Shown here in pieces: positions 13,801 through 23,439 of a stretch of DNA of 64,000 bases. Each line of letters starts with the position of its first letter. Position 1 is the first letter of the stretch. A program made the translations under genes and the position numbers. The DNA comes from Owenia fusiformis (lineage: Eukaryota > Annelida > Polychaeta > Sabellida > Oweniidae), in NCBI GenBank assembly GCA_903813345.2, contig CAIIXF020000007.1, forward strand, positions 15,232,714 to 15,296,713, written 5' to 3'. The notes under the pieces are model-generated. The model made no database searches. It had not been told where the DNA came from and was given only the letters and a program-made list of their open reading frames with translations.

Positions 13801-16800
13801 CACTGGTGATCCACTCGATTACGCTGGTTACCAAAACGGTTCGTTTTGGTAACAAAACGTCGGAACATCCGGAAGGTACGATTTTTCTCGTTTCCTTATT
13901 TTACACGTTGTAGGCTGAATTCCCACGACATTTTTTAACACAAACGTGTATCAGTATCATATGTTTAAGAAAGTGTACATATTTGTGAACAAATAGTTCA
14001 GAAGACAACAGAATCGTCGATTTACTTCCTCATTTAAGTTACATAAACGATTTGGGTTAAAAGTGCAGATCTTAACTGTTTTTCGAAAAACCGTTTATGT
14101 AACTTAAGTGAGGAAGTAAATCGACGATTCTGTTGTCCTCTGAGCTATTTTTTCGCAAACATGTACATTTTCTAAAACATATGATACTGATGCACGTTGT
14201 GAGAAAAAACGTCGTGGGGATTCTGCCTACAACGCGTGAAATAAGGAAAAAAGAAAAATCGTGCCTTCCACGTTCCGACATTTTGTTACCAAAACGGTTC
14301 GTTTTGGTAACCAGCGTAATCGAGTGGATCACCAGTGCCCAAGGATCCGCCAGTGTATAGTATCCCTTTTCAACTTTATTCGTTGGGATAATTAGGCTAA
14401 TCTTGTACGGCGACTGTTTGTTTACTTTTGAAGAATCCCCGGGAATTTTGTACGTAGTATGAATCCTACAGGAGAATTTGGGAGATGCATTCTGAGACAA
14501 CAGTGTAGCAAAAATAATATACTTCATACATATTTTCTGATGAAAGTAATGAAGTAACGCACCCAAAGCCACATGAAGAGCAACAAGTCACCAGATCCTC
14601 TGCGGAGACACGTACATTCACTTTGCCCATGGAGGCGATACAGTAACGGTCGGACATTGCCTCAACTGCTGCAAAAGCCTACGAATAATTTTTTATCCTT
14701 TATATGATGTACATTCAATATCATTGTGTGAAATATATCAGAGTTACATTAAATGTTCACAATTAACTGTATCAAATCTTTAAATCGGAAGATTCAAACA
14801 TGAACAGTTTTTTTTTATGTACAATGTATAATTTGTACAATGACTTACCCAACTTGATCCACAGGAAGATTGGTCTCTAATCTCTGCAATAGTGGGGCAG
14901 TTGGGCCACTTTGTACGAGAGTCAAAGGAGTCAGGGATGGAATTGTAGGTAATATCACGGACTTTCTCCTCCAGGATAAGTTCTAGTTCATCCTTGATAA
15001 CACCACATAGGCGCTTCACAAACTCCACACTCTTTCCCTTGAATGTGGGTCCTGCCTAAAACATTATAAGCAATATGCTCATATTATATAAGCCTAACCC
15101 TTATATATTGTTTTCACTCAAATAACAGAAACGTACCTTGCTTAGTCTTCAATATACTCATTTTTAGAAAAATCAATAGACGGATGCAAATATTACCTTC
15201 CGCAAATATAGCTTGATAAATTGGTCACATTTTTAAAAGGCAATTAAGGTCGATGTGTACGTTCGAAATTTTTATGTCTTCATCGGGGTCATATTTTATT
15301 TTAAGGAATTAATCATTAATTAACTCGTTTCACATGGTATAATCTTTCACATTTGCACAAAGAGTGCATTAATGTATCTAGAAACTAATAGTGAGTGTGA
15401 AGAAAATTCTGTTTATAAAATGTATGAAAAATGAAAAAAATCAGTTACCTACTTTTTAAAAGTACAAAATAAGTAAGTCACTTTATTTTCTTATTTCTTA
15501 TAGACCTTATGAAAGAATATTATTCACTATTCTACTGGGGAGCTGTAGTGTAACGGGCCAGATACCAGGCATGCCCCCGTGCGTGAACCGAACCCTGGAC
15601 CCTCCGCTACAAAATCTGATGCTTTACAGCTCGAGCCAGAGGGACTGGCCACTACATTTAGCCTGAAGCAGCAGCAGGTGTAATTCAAAAAATAAGTAGT
15701 CAGAGTTAGCTATATGATTTATTCAAAAATGTATGTAATATATTGGCTCCTTTCCTGTTTTCATTCATTCAGAATCGTTGTCCTCCTTAAAATGATTAGC
15801 CATGTGAACGTATTTTTTTATGTTTATCCCTTAATTCATTCAAATCCTATTTTTTAAATCAATGTAGCTTTGAGCCAATGTAAGGCAAATATGATGACCG
15901 TTCTCACGTCTATTTTAAAACTTGGAAATAATTATTGTATAGTATCCCACACAAAAGGCTGTCCCTTACAGATCCTCATATTCTACCACTCCCCCTCCCC
16001 CCACAGCTCAATCTTAATGAAACTTGGTATGCTTATTCTGTGGTATATTTATTTATACACTCAACATTTTTAATATAATTTGAGTTAAAAAAAACCAGAA
16101 AAGTTATAGGCTTGAAAATATAGCTGTATTTTCTTAATATGTTAAAAATCACTTCATAATTATGCATTAAAATTCACGGTGACCAATTGTTAACAGTGGT
16201 GATTGTCCCGGACGTATTTTTTCAAACAATTTAGACGTGATTTTTGGAAATCCTGAGAGGTAGGTTGATAAATTTGGTTATGAAATTGCTGTCACTTGAC
16301 TTTAAGTAAATGTAAGTAATTTATATTGCTTACCATACTATATATCCTAACTTCAGGTATCCACAAACGCGTTATTTGCACGAATATTAAGCTATAGCCT
16401 TGTTTAATCGGAAAATGAGCGATTCTGGCAGTGTTACGCATATTTTTGCCTGGAAATCACTTGCCTGCCTTGTATTCAATGAATACAAGTAGATCGTTTC
16501 ATAAGGAAAGTACTCACAATATCACAGTGTATGTGCGAAACCACAAATTAATGCCTTGGTCACATTTGCCAAACTAAAATTTATGTACTATACAAATACT
16601 ACTATGGTCAGGAACTTGAATGCTGGAGGTGGCTGTGGCAGAATATCTATTTGAGAAAAAATATTAGACGATACAGTATCCGAGCCCAACATTTTAAATT
16701 CTTAAATGCTGATGTATTGCAAATAGGATAGTCCCCGAGCTCCTCCAAAGAATAAAGTGTCGTTGTCCGGTACTGCGCCACAAAAATGAATATATCGTTT

Positions 16801-17116
16801 GAAAGTACTGACATTCCTTGTAAAGGAAAATATTTTCTTTTTGATTGAAACGGGGACTTTTGCCTGTATGGAGTATGGTGTTGATGCTTTCCAAAATTAC
16901 CCAAATTTTGCTGGGGGTTAACAAAAATATAAAACCTCTATTTATTTCTGAATATTCAAAATTCAAAGGTTAAAGGTGCTCACCTTCCATGTAGTTTCTA
17001 CTTCACGGTTGACATAGTTTATGATCTCATTTGAGAGAGCCTCGTGGTGTGTGGGGATAGAGTTCAGAGGAGTAGCGGCAACTAGGCCTATCATACATAA
17101 TACTAGAGCTAGCATC
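4878..17116 (-). CDS. Cathepsin B-like cysteine protease paralogue with Ser in place of the catalytic Cys
   Basis: Eight coding exons on the minus strand join in frame to 336 residues: 17115-16984, 15055-14849, 14678-14563, 12798-12714, 12435-12288, 5564-5448, 5176-5048 and 4954-4878 (stop 4880-4878). Human cathepsin B has 339. All introns are GT-AG. The protein has a signal peptide ([14 protein letters not shown]), a short propeptide with a VKRLCG motif, and the mature domain from about residue 92. His282 ([11 protein letters not shown]) and Asn302 (ANSW) of the triad are present. So is the occluding loop with an HH pair (CGHHG), which gives carboxydipeptidase activity in the family. The active-site segment reads SSCGSSW: residue 112, the nucleophile, is Ser (AGT), not Cys. 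With no frameshift, stop or bad splice site, this is probably an expressed pseudoenzyme, like TINAG-type proteins, rather than a pseudogene. Introns hold many repeats; intron 5 alone is 6.7 kb, against 255 bp in the paralogue at 23440-27009. Confidence 0.93.
6239..6437. repeat. About 200-bp foldback element
   Basis: The left arm starts AGTGATTTAGCTGGGTTGCC; the right arm ends in its inverse (GGCAACCCAGTTAAATCACT). The arms are about 40 bp around a unique centre. It lies in intron 5 of the first cathepsin gene. Just beside it (about 5780-6090) two diverged direct copies share 'ttaggattcaacggat' and 'atctttcggccttttа'-type segments, suggesting older duplicated repeat DNA. Confidence 0.7.
8794..9465 (+). 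CDS. Unrecognised 223-codon open frame inside cathepsin gene 1 intron 5
   Basis: This is an uninterrupted plus-strand ATG frame of 223 codons, antisense to the host gene. It is the longest open frame outside the LRR-Roc-COR exon. The predicted protein is rich in Ile, Phe, Leu, Asn and Cys with hydrophobic patches in the first 115 residues. I recognise no domain or catalytic motif. An open run this long is uncommon in DNA this AT-rich, but amino-acid content mirrors base composition and there is no promoter, splice or poly(A) evidence. It may be a transposon relic, a nested gene or chance. Confidence 0.15.
   Translation: MTKNGATIEVNLCLIIFNKPIIKRVNDKFDVLLHIGEAILGIWPKFLNFHYVPVYPYFKRCMLLVIFHYESTIMYFFLSTYRMNFLFSNIERWYCIYFFMIWSKQMRVNLHCNIPHTYILRVVLKNNQENPCFQMNSSLSKNVNEDVRFEKLTTCFKFLQLLVKTNISKVVITNVISNSMKFVDICEFFLSECTLLDHRTLPLSRCTKSVLLILDVVRIFGCD
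10655..11532. repeat. About 0.9-kb terminal-inverted-repeat element, copy B
   Basis: This is the better preserved copy of the element at 2901-3808, in the same orientation. The ends are GACGTGTCGCAAAAAGG and its inverse CCTTTTTGCGACACGTC, so the terminal inverted repeat is at least 17 bp. It lies in intron 5 of the first cathepsin gene. There is no transposase frame. Confidence 0.87.
11655..12117. repeat. Inverted-repeat element with GTATCTCATACTTGAG ends, copy A
   Basis: GTATCTCATACTTGAGTGGG near 11763 is matched by its inverse (CCCACTCAAGTATGAAATAC) ending at 12117. The interior has an AT-rich low-complexity middle and paired 'gggagcggga'/'cccgctcc' segments. A second copy lies at 30640-31056. 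Similarity between copies continues about 100 bp left of the inverted end (from about 11655), so the true element may be longer. It lies in intron 5 of the first cathepsin gene. Confidence 0.75.
12893..13037 (+). repeat. Degenerate roughly 18-bp repeat around 'cc(a/g)aatcc.attgg'
   Basis: About seven or eight imperfect units, for example 'ccgaattccattgatccaaaacc' and 'ccaaatcctattggtcggaa'. Read in the plus frame from 12863, they give a PNPIGPK-like peptide repeat. The frame ends soon after in a 'gttatgtta' simple-sequence tract. This looks like simple-repeat decay, not a gene. It lies in intron 3-4 DNA of the first cathepsin gene, between exons at 12714-12798 and 14563-14678. Confidence 0.6.
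13180..13712. repeat. Foldback element 1 (533 bp, nearly all inverted repeat)
   Basis: It begins CACTGGTAATCTGCTCGA and ends in the diverged inverse TCGAGTGGATCACCAGTG. The arms, each about 260 bp, contain smaller palindromes (GTTACCGAAACGG...) and the mirrored 'cgttccgacatt'/'aatgtcggaacg' and 'taacttaagtgaggaa' blocks. It can form a very long hairpin or cruciform. A sister element follows 88 bp later at 13801-14337. Confidence 0.85.
13801..14337. repeat. Foldback element 2 (537 bp, nearly all inverted repeat)
   Basis: The ends are CACTGGTGATCCACTCGATT and its exact inverse AATCGAGTGGATCACCAGTG. Inside the ends lie GTTACCAAAACGGTTCGTTTTGGTAAC palindromes in both arms. The arms meet in an AT-rich centre near 14070. 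It is better preserved than element 1 and is probably the same family inserted or duplicated in tandem, separated by a short spacer with a C run. No coding capacity. Confidence 0.88.
14849..15055 (-). other. Coding exon 2 of cathepsin B-like gene 1, carrying the Cys-to-Ser active-site codon
   Basis: This 207-bp phase-0 exon encodes residues 45-113: the end of the propeptide, the mature N-terminus ([17 protein letters not shown]) and the oxyanion-hole/nucleophile segment. It ends in a Trp codon before GTAAGT. The nucleophile codon is AGT (plus-strand 'act' at 14852-14854). The homologous exon of gene 2 (25865-26071) has TGC there. A single T-to-A change from TGT would explain it. The exon is otherwise well conserved (about 59 of 69 residues identical to the paralogue). 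Confidence 0.9.
15578..15650 (-). repeat. tRNA-like sequence (tRNA-derived SINE or tRNA pseudogene)
   Basis: On the minus strand TGGCTCGAGCTGTAAAGCATC resembles a tRNA A-box/D-arm. About 30 bases later GGTCCAGGGTTCGGTTCAC resembles a B-box/T-arm. The anticodon stem is poor and the acceptor stem does not pair, so it is unlikely to be a functional tRNA. It sits in intron 2 DNA of the first cathepsin gene. Confidence 0.4.
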
Positions 17117-17404
17117 CTGGAAATGAAAAAAAACACAATGCTATTATGCAATGCATGTTGCTAGCTGTGACTCGATAGGGAGATTAAGTTACACGTTTTT
17201 AAGAGAACTTGTACGTGAGTGTGAAATATTTTGACCCCCGGGGATTACTGCCCCGCTCTTTTAAATCCACTTTTCCAGGGACCCAATTAAAATTATTTTC
17301 CGTATACCTTTATATTCAATCGGCCAAGTAAGCTTAAACAGCACCAATGGGAGAATTACTAGGCTAGATATAATCCACAGAGGACCATAATTTTACACGT
17401 TCCA

Positions 17405-17720
17405 GGGGCAGATCCAGGATTTTGTCTTGGGGAGGGGGGCGTGAGCGAAGCGAACGCAGTAAACGAGCGGGAGAATTGAACATCATTTGGTGCATTCTGA
17501 CCGATTCCCGAGCAAGAATAGGGGGTCTGGTTCCCCCCCCCCCCCCCAGAAAAAGGCATTCTGACCAATTTCAGAGCGTAGGTCCAATCCCCGGGTCGGA
17601 TTTCAGCTTCTGCAAAGCGTTATTGATAATCCATAACCATCTATTTTTTGATTTCCAGTTCAAATTCCGACTTTTTAGGGGGGATGGGGCGTGCGCCCCC
17701 ATGCCCCCGTCTAGATCAAC
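17405..17720. repeat. G/C-run dispersed repeat fragment ('gatccaggatttt ... cccccc')
   Basis: It has a 'ggggcagatccaggattttg' start, a long C run near 17535 and a G-rich/C-rich tail near 17685-17710. Similar 'tagccaggattt' plus C-run pieces occur at 42715-42900 and 45811-45900. These are typical degraded mobile-element ends in invertebrate genomes. The open frames crossing it are low-complexity by-products. Confidence 0.5.
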
Positions 17721-18883
17721 TAGTGCGTTCACGTACAAGTTTTTAAAAAACATCTTAACCTTCCTGTTAAAAAGTGAACCCCTGCAATGGGCCATATCAT
17801 ATCATATTTCCCTTATTACTTGCAGGAATTCTTTTGTTTTCGCGTGTTGTAGAGGAAGGTCTCAAATTTATGTTGGCCCCTTACATTTTTCTTAGTCTTG
17901 AAATTTGCAGAAATGTTAAGCCCTAACCAAATATTACTGAAAATGGATAAAATGTGATTTTCAATATTCGCAGTTCTTCAACCCTTCAAAACCCTTTCCC
18001 TGACATTTTTAAAGCTGCAGTCTTAAAGAACTAATATTTTCTCACTTTGTTCAATCTTGAATCCCACACATTATGGCTTAAAACTAGCATCCTACCTTTG
18101 TTCGTTGCAAAGTTCTTGTGATCCAAAGAAATGTTCTAAGCTTCCATAGACGATAACATTTTCCAATGAAATCGCGAACATATCCCTATAATGATCTTGA
18201 AATGTCAATATCTAATTCATAAATCATGGACCGATTCAAATGAAATGTGACTCAGAACATTGAATATTGGATTTTATTTTGAATTTTTAAAGATATTTGA
18301 TGAAGGGCTTCTCAGATTCCTGGTCACAGGGGCAACTTCCTTCTACAAGAGGCCCTCCTCTAACTGTTGGTGTAGGTAGCATATATTGCCCCTCAACTGT
18401 TGAACGGTTAAAACTGCTTCAAAATGATCAATGAAAGTGAAAGTGTGAAATGTGTTTTCTGCTTTAAATTGTATCTCTATCCGAAAGCTGTTTAAGATCA
18501 TCTAATATGTTTCAATAATTTCTGTGAATCACATTGGTAAAATTTTGCACAATATCTAATTTTCAGGCATGTTTGCTAAACTCTTGTAATTTCTTTAAAA
18601 CTTAAGACTGAGATAAAATTATGGCATCAACCAACATTTTAGACCTTTCTCTACAACATGTGATAATATGAGTCTATTCATGCAAGTATTAAGGAAAATA
18701 TAGCCTGTTCCAGGGGTTCACTTTTTTGGACCACCCTGTATAAGGTATAAGGTATAAGGTTCTGACCTAAAAAATCATAAGAAATGTTTTTTTGACCATG
18801 TCTGTTTTTTTATAAATCATAGTTCTCATTATTAACGAGAAAATTTTTCTTCCATTGCAATGAATTTTTTGATAAAATATGAC

Positions 18884-19201
18884 CATCCTGCAAAAAGATG
18901 ACATACTAAAACTGTAGAAAGTTGAAGTAAACATTACGACAAATTGGAACTGTAAAAAACATATCTCTGTAATGCCTTGTTCACATTTGCTCCGATTTTC
19001 ACTTCGGCGCCCGTCCGATTGAGTATTTTGTTCAAAATTGAATAAAATATTGAACAAAACACCCAATCGGCTGGGCGCCGGCCAATGGATCGGAGCAAAT
19101 GTGACCCAGGCATTACAGATATATGTTTTTTACAGTTCCAATTTGTCGTAATGTTTACTTCAACTTTCTACAGTTTTAGTATGTCATCTTTTTGCAGGAT
19201 G
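18884..19201. repeat. 318-bp near-perfect hairpin with a MITE as its centre
   Basis: The left arm 18884-18969 and right arm 19116-19201 are both 86 bp. By eye they are exact inverses apart from one base (cagaga versus cagata). The middle 146 bp is a MITE that is itself an inverted repeat, so the whole block can fold on itself. The paralogous locus at about 27570-27615 has only one copy of the arm and no MITE. The block lies 13 bp inside the first intron of cathepsin gene 1, next to the 5' splice donor at 19215-19220. Confidence 0.9.
18970..19115. repeat. MITE, TAATGCC family (copy 2)
   Basis: The ends are TAATGCCTTGTTCACATTTG and a matching inverse ending GGCATTA. The interior is the same GGCGCCCG/CGGGCGCC palindromic type as the copy at 4318-4465. 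It forms the loop of the surrounding 318-bp hairpin. Confidence 0.88.
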
Positions 19202-19220
19202 CATTACGTAGATTACTTAC

Positions 19221-19320
19221 GTATACTTGAATTATAACTTGTCGCCCGGTCAAGTCGTCTTCACGTCTCCTATACAGATACGCAGTGTAAGTTGGCAATA
19301 GATTTGAACAATCAGATAAA
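19221..19320 (-). other. Probable 5' non-coding first exon of cathepsin B-like gene 1
   Basis: Minus-strand sequence up to GTATAC|GTAAGT aligns well with 27635-27720 of the paralogue, including a shared 'ataggagacgtgaag' and 'acaagttataattca'. Both are followed by a plausible donor and precede the coding exon, whose acceptor lies just before the start codon. The transcription start at the high-coordinate end is not defined. The donor differs from the paralogue, lying six bases further downstream. Confidence 0.6.
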
Positions 19321-22300
19321 TCATAGGGGATATTAAACGGTCCTTCATAAAGCTCAACCTTGGTTGAACCATGGATGAATAGCAAATTGGATACCTAATA
19401 GCCGGTTGACTAGGTACACACATGCACCTGTGTATGGAATGTTTTCTGTTTCATTATTCATATTTTACAATATGTATTCGTATTTTGAACTTTTGAATTA
19501 TGTTCGTAACTTTCAAGTATTTTTATTCATTGTTTGTATTTAAGTGACACATTGTATATCCGTATTTAAATAAATTTAAGTTCATTTAGTACCTTTATCG
19601 TTGAATAAGTACTTGTCTTGGCATTTCATTTTTTAATTGTCGAATTTATTTTCGCAACAAGGTAATATGTTTCCACATAAAAGTGCACATTTACTGTTCG
19701 TAACTATCGTCATTTGTATTTGTAAATTACACTTATATATTCGTTTTTCATTGGTTCATTTAGATCACGTGATCATTCTCAACGAGACATGGTCAAAGTC
19801 ATCCCCCTCCCCTCACACACCTCAGGATTTCATTCTGTTCAATAAAAAAGTTATATAGCACCCTACACAAAAGGCTGTCCCCTTACATTTCCTTATCCTT
19901 CCACTTTCCCACAGCTCAATTTTGATGACCTTTGCCTCGAGACTTGCAGTTTATATTCGTTAACTCACATTTGTATTCGTAAAGTCACATTTATATTAGT
20001 AGTTTCATTTTATTATTCGTTAATGTACAAATATGATAGTAAAATAGCAATCCCACTCTCTGAAAAATTATGGATTAGGATTCCACTTTGTCACTTTTTT
20101 AAAAATGCAAGGCTTATTTTCTAAAAAGAGGTTCTTGTTTTTCTCAATTTAAATGTCTCAAACGTTTCTTCTACACTATATTAATAACTTCTAAAAGGGG
20201 GATGGGTATTGAAATGCGATAAAGTTAAAAACCACATTTCCCGTGTTATTTTCCCATAAGAAAATGCTATCCATTGTTTTCAGCATGATTTTGGTCATCG
20301 AAAATTGATATCTTCAAAACTAAACTTTCAATACCTTTCTACTTTTGAAGATGTTTTAGACCTCTTGTTGAATAATGCTTTCATGCAATAAAAATCAGAA
20401 AAGAAGATCCTCTTTTGAGCAAATAAGTTCAACATTTTGAAAAAGTGTTGACGTCCCTATTTATAATTTTTCGAATTGTTCAATTGATATTTTTATCATC
20501 ATGGGGACTTCACTTGAGAGAAAACATATTGTTTTAATAAAAACACTGTATTTATGCCCAGAAACTTGCAGAAAGTATTCATGGTGAAATATATGACCGT
20601 CTAAAATCACTTGCCATCTGCACATGCACACCGGAATAGCCTGACTACGGTAAAGTCAGATACCGATGTCACAAATGGCGGACATCACCGTCGCTTCAAC
20701 TGTTTAATCACCTGGTCCTAATTTCATGGGATTTTATCGTCGCTAATTCTGTGCATGCATTAAACTCTTGTGAAAATGTATCATATGAAAATATCCCATC
20801 TTCGATCAATATGGGTCGTGAATCGCCACAATATAGCGTCTACGATATCGTCAATGACAACGGAATCTGAATTTGAGAAAGGACAGGTGGCGGTAAACCC
20901 CTCTTTTAGCCCCCCTACAAATCAAGTATATATTGACATGGAATTGAAGAGGAAGTATGACTCATTACTCAAAATGTGAATTCTGAGAGTTTTGACATTT
21001 GACCTTAACACTAGGGTGGTTTAAAGGTCAACTTTGAGAGTTGCTATTTTTGTCAAAATTTTACTGTTTCCAATCCAATCCAAGAAATAAGAGCAATTGG
21101 CTTTATTTTGATTGTGACTGATAAAAAGACATGTGAATAGAAATAAAAAAAATTTTAATAAATTATCACGGGCAATTAAAATCTTGAGAATAAATACCGA
21201 TATGGACATTTTTAGAGGGACTAAATTTTCTTGTTTCAAAATGATTGCTCTTGTTGCCTTTTGAGACTCTAACAGTATCCTAAGCATGTTTTAAGAGTTG
21301 AGATGTGATTATTATTTTAAATGCCCATGGGCAATTAGGATAAAATAGCTTAAATTAAATGCACACAAGGGCACTTCAAAAAGAATGGATTTTCTTATTT
21401 CCATTGCTTCTCGCAAGTTTTCTAAACATGTTTGCCATATTCTAAATAGTTATAGGCACACTTTTACTAAATGCCCATTGGCATTTGGCATTTGAAATTA
21501 AAATGTTTGAATGTACACTTATTTGCCAATTTGCAGTTCCCATATTTGAAACACAAATAATTCAGAGAAATCCTCTCTCAAAATATATCATAAAATATAA
21601 GGCAGCATCATGTATGAATGGCATGACACTCAAAGGATTGGCTAAAATAATTTCTACTTATTCCCTATTTAGAAAAATACTTAGGCCATTCAAATATTTT
21701 CTTCTAATAATGTCACTAAATTCTATGTTTTCAGAAAAAACAAAATGTCCCCATGTACTCTCTACTTGTAATGTATATAAATGACAAAGGGAATTGTGAT
21801 CTTGGATTATATTGTAGCGAAATGAGTTCCAAGATTGATTAAAAACTACATGTATATAAACTTCATTAACAAGGCCATCTGAACTCAAGAGGTGTGTTAC
21901 TTGCTTTGGTACAATGTGTTATTGCATTTTCATTCTTAAATAATATAACCCTTTAAATAAATGAAGGTTTTGTAGTTGTTAATATAAGGCTCTTCATCAG
22001 AATGCCAACATATAATTAATTTTGGATGGCCTAATCTGTACATGCAGTTATGTAGTGTACATGTATGCCCAGGTTAGCTGCCATATTGAAAACATAAACC
22101 AGTCAGGCTTATTTTCATCACAAAAGTTAAGTTTTAGTGGTGAGCCCGAACTCCCACAAAAATGATATTTGCAGAGAAGGTACTTTACAGTCTCTGCATT
22201 ATACAGTTTCAATATATTTTTTGTGGGAGTGTGGGCTGACGGTTAATTTTTCAATGAAAGGGAATGAGCACCATGCTAAAACTTGATAACAAAGTGAACG

Positions 22301-23439
22301 AAAAATGACAATGTTTTCTAGATTTCCATAGGTAAACTACATACATCGCATCACTGAGAAACTATACATGGTAATTAAATAAAATATGAGAAATCTGCTT
22401 GATGTAGACTATATACTGACATAGAATCATTTCTGTCATTATTACACGTTGACCTTAATTAGCTCTACAGCTTTCAATTCTAGTCTCGGTTTGAAATCTA
22501 AAAAATTTGGGAAAGGGGGGGGGGTGACGCCAATGTAATGCGGAATGTTACTGCAAAGACCCACTACTACATCAAAAAACACAAGTAAAGCTTCCTTATC
22601 CGTTTTGACATGAAACTTTCTGAGAAAATCAAGTCGTCTTGGACGTAACTCGTATTTACTAGTATATAATAATCACCATCATCATCGGTTTTAGAAGTTT
22701 AAGGTTGTGTTCCTGTGCATTACTCCCTTCCAGTTATCCAATTTATCTATCATGAGCTACTTTGGTATTTTATTTCCCAAATGTTTTGAATATATTTAAA
22801 CTACATGTATATCAAATCAATGTTTACATGAAAGCTCTAAAATGTGTATTTTATCTTAAAAAATTATTTATTTCATAAAACATTAAAAATGACATATATA
22901 AATTCATTCTTACTTGAAATATTCACTCACACAAAAGTAGTTGAGCAATACATTTAATTATGGTACATTGCATAATAGAAAGAACTATTTCATCTCTTTG
23001 ACATCCTCTTAAATTAACAGCACGATCAACAAAATAAGTTAAATACATGAAAACAAGCATTGCCTTGGATATACTAAACATAGCATATGTCAATAGACTC
23101 AATACAGTATTGCATTCGATTCTATGTACATCATTGTTATTGCGTATTGTGTGCTCGAACAAATTGAAGACAAAAACCTCTGTTAAATGTCTCCATCTAT
23201 AGTTTATATTATTATATTTAGAGTATTTTGTCACTGTAGTCTGTAAAATATGGCTGGGAATGGAAAGTTGAGGCATGTTCAACTCCTTTCATGCTCCATT
23301 AAGTTAACTCATTGTGTCAAATGTTACATGAAGTTAATTCATTGTGTCAAAATGCTGAATGAATTTAACTCATTGTGTCAAATACTGCAAGTAGTTAACT
23401 CAATGTGGCACGTGGAGAGTATCCCGAATGTGTAGTTTA
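19321..23439. other. Gene-free spacer between the two cathepsin genes
   Basis: It contains the presumed promoter of gene 1 at its left end and 3' flanking DNA of gene 2 at its right. Between them are AT-rich sequence with recurrent 'tattcgt' words (19440-20040), a dispersed fragment near 19855-19935 that matches 15938-16030, and a small inverted repeat at 22142-22245. At 23300-23405 about four loose copies of 'aactcattgtgtcaaa' lie just past the gene 2 stop. I see no convincing exon. Confidence 0.55.
22142..22245. repeat. About 104-bp small inverted-repeat element
   Basis: The arms 'agcccgaactcccacaaaaa' and 'tttttgtgggagtgtgggct' are inverse with a few mismatches around a roughly 50-bp centre. 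It looks like a miniature foldback element. Confidence 0.55.

Noticed and set aside
4878-17116. Cathepsin gene 1 as a processed or dead pseudogene
   Set aside because: It retains introns, every splice site is canonical, and the 336-codon frame is uninterrupted. Only the nucleophile codon is changed.
17422-17895. 157-codon plus-strand frame and overlapping minus frames
   Set aside because: They cross a G/C-run dispersed repeat and have low-complexity Pro/Arg/Gly content; no splice or homology support.
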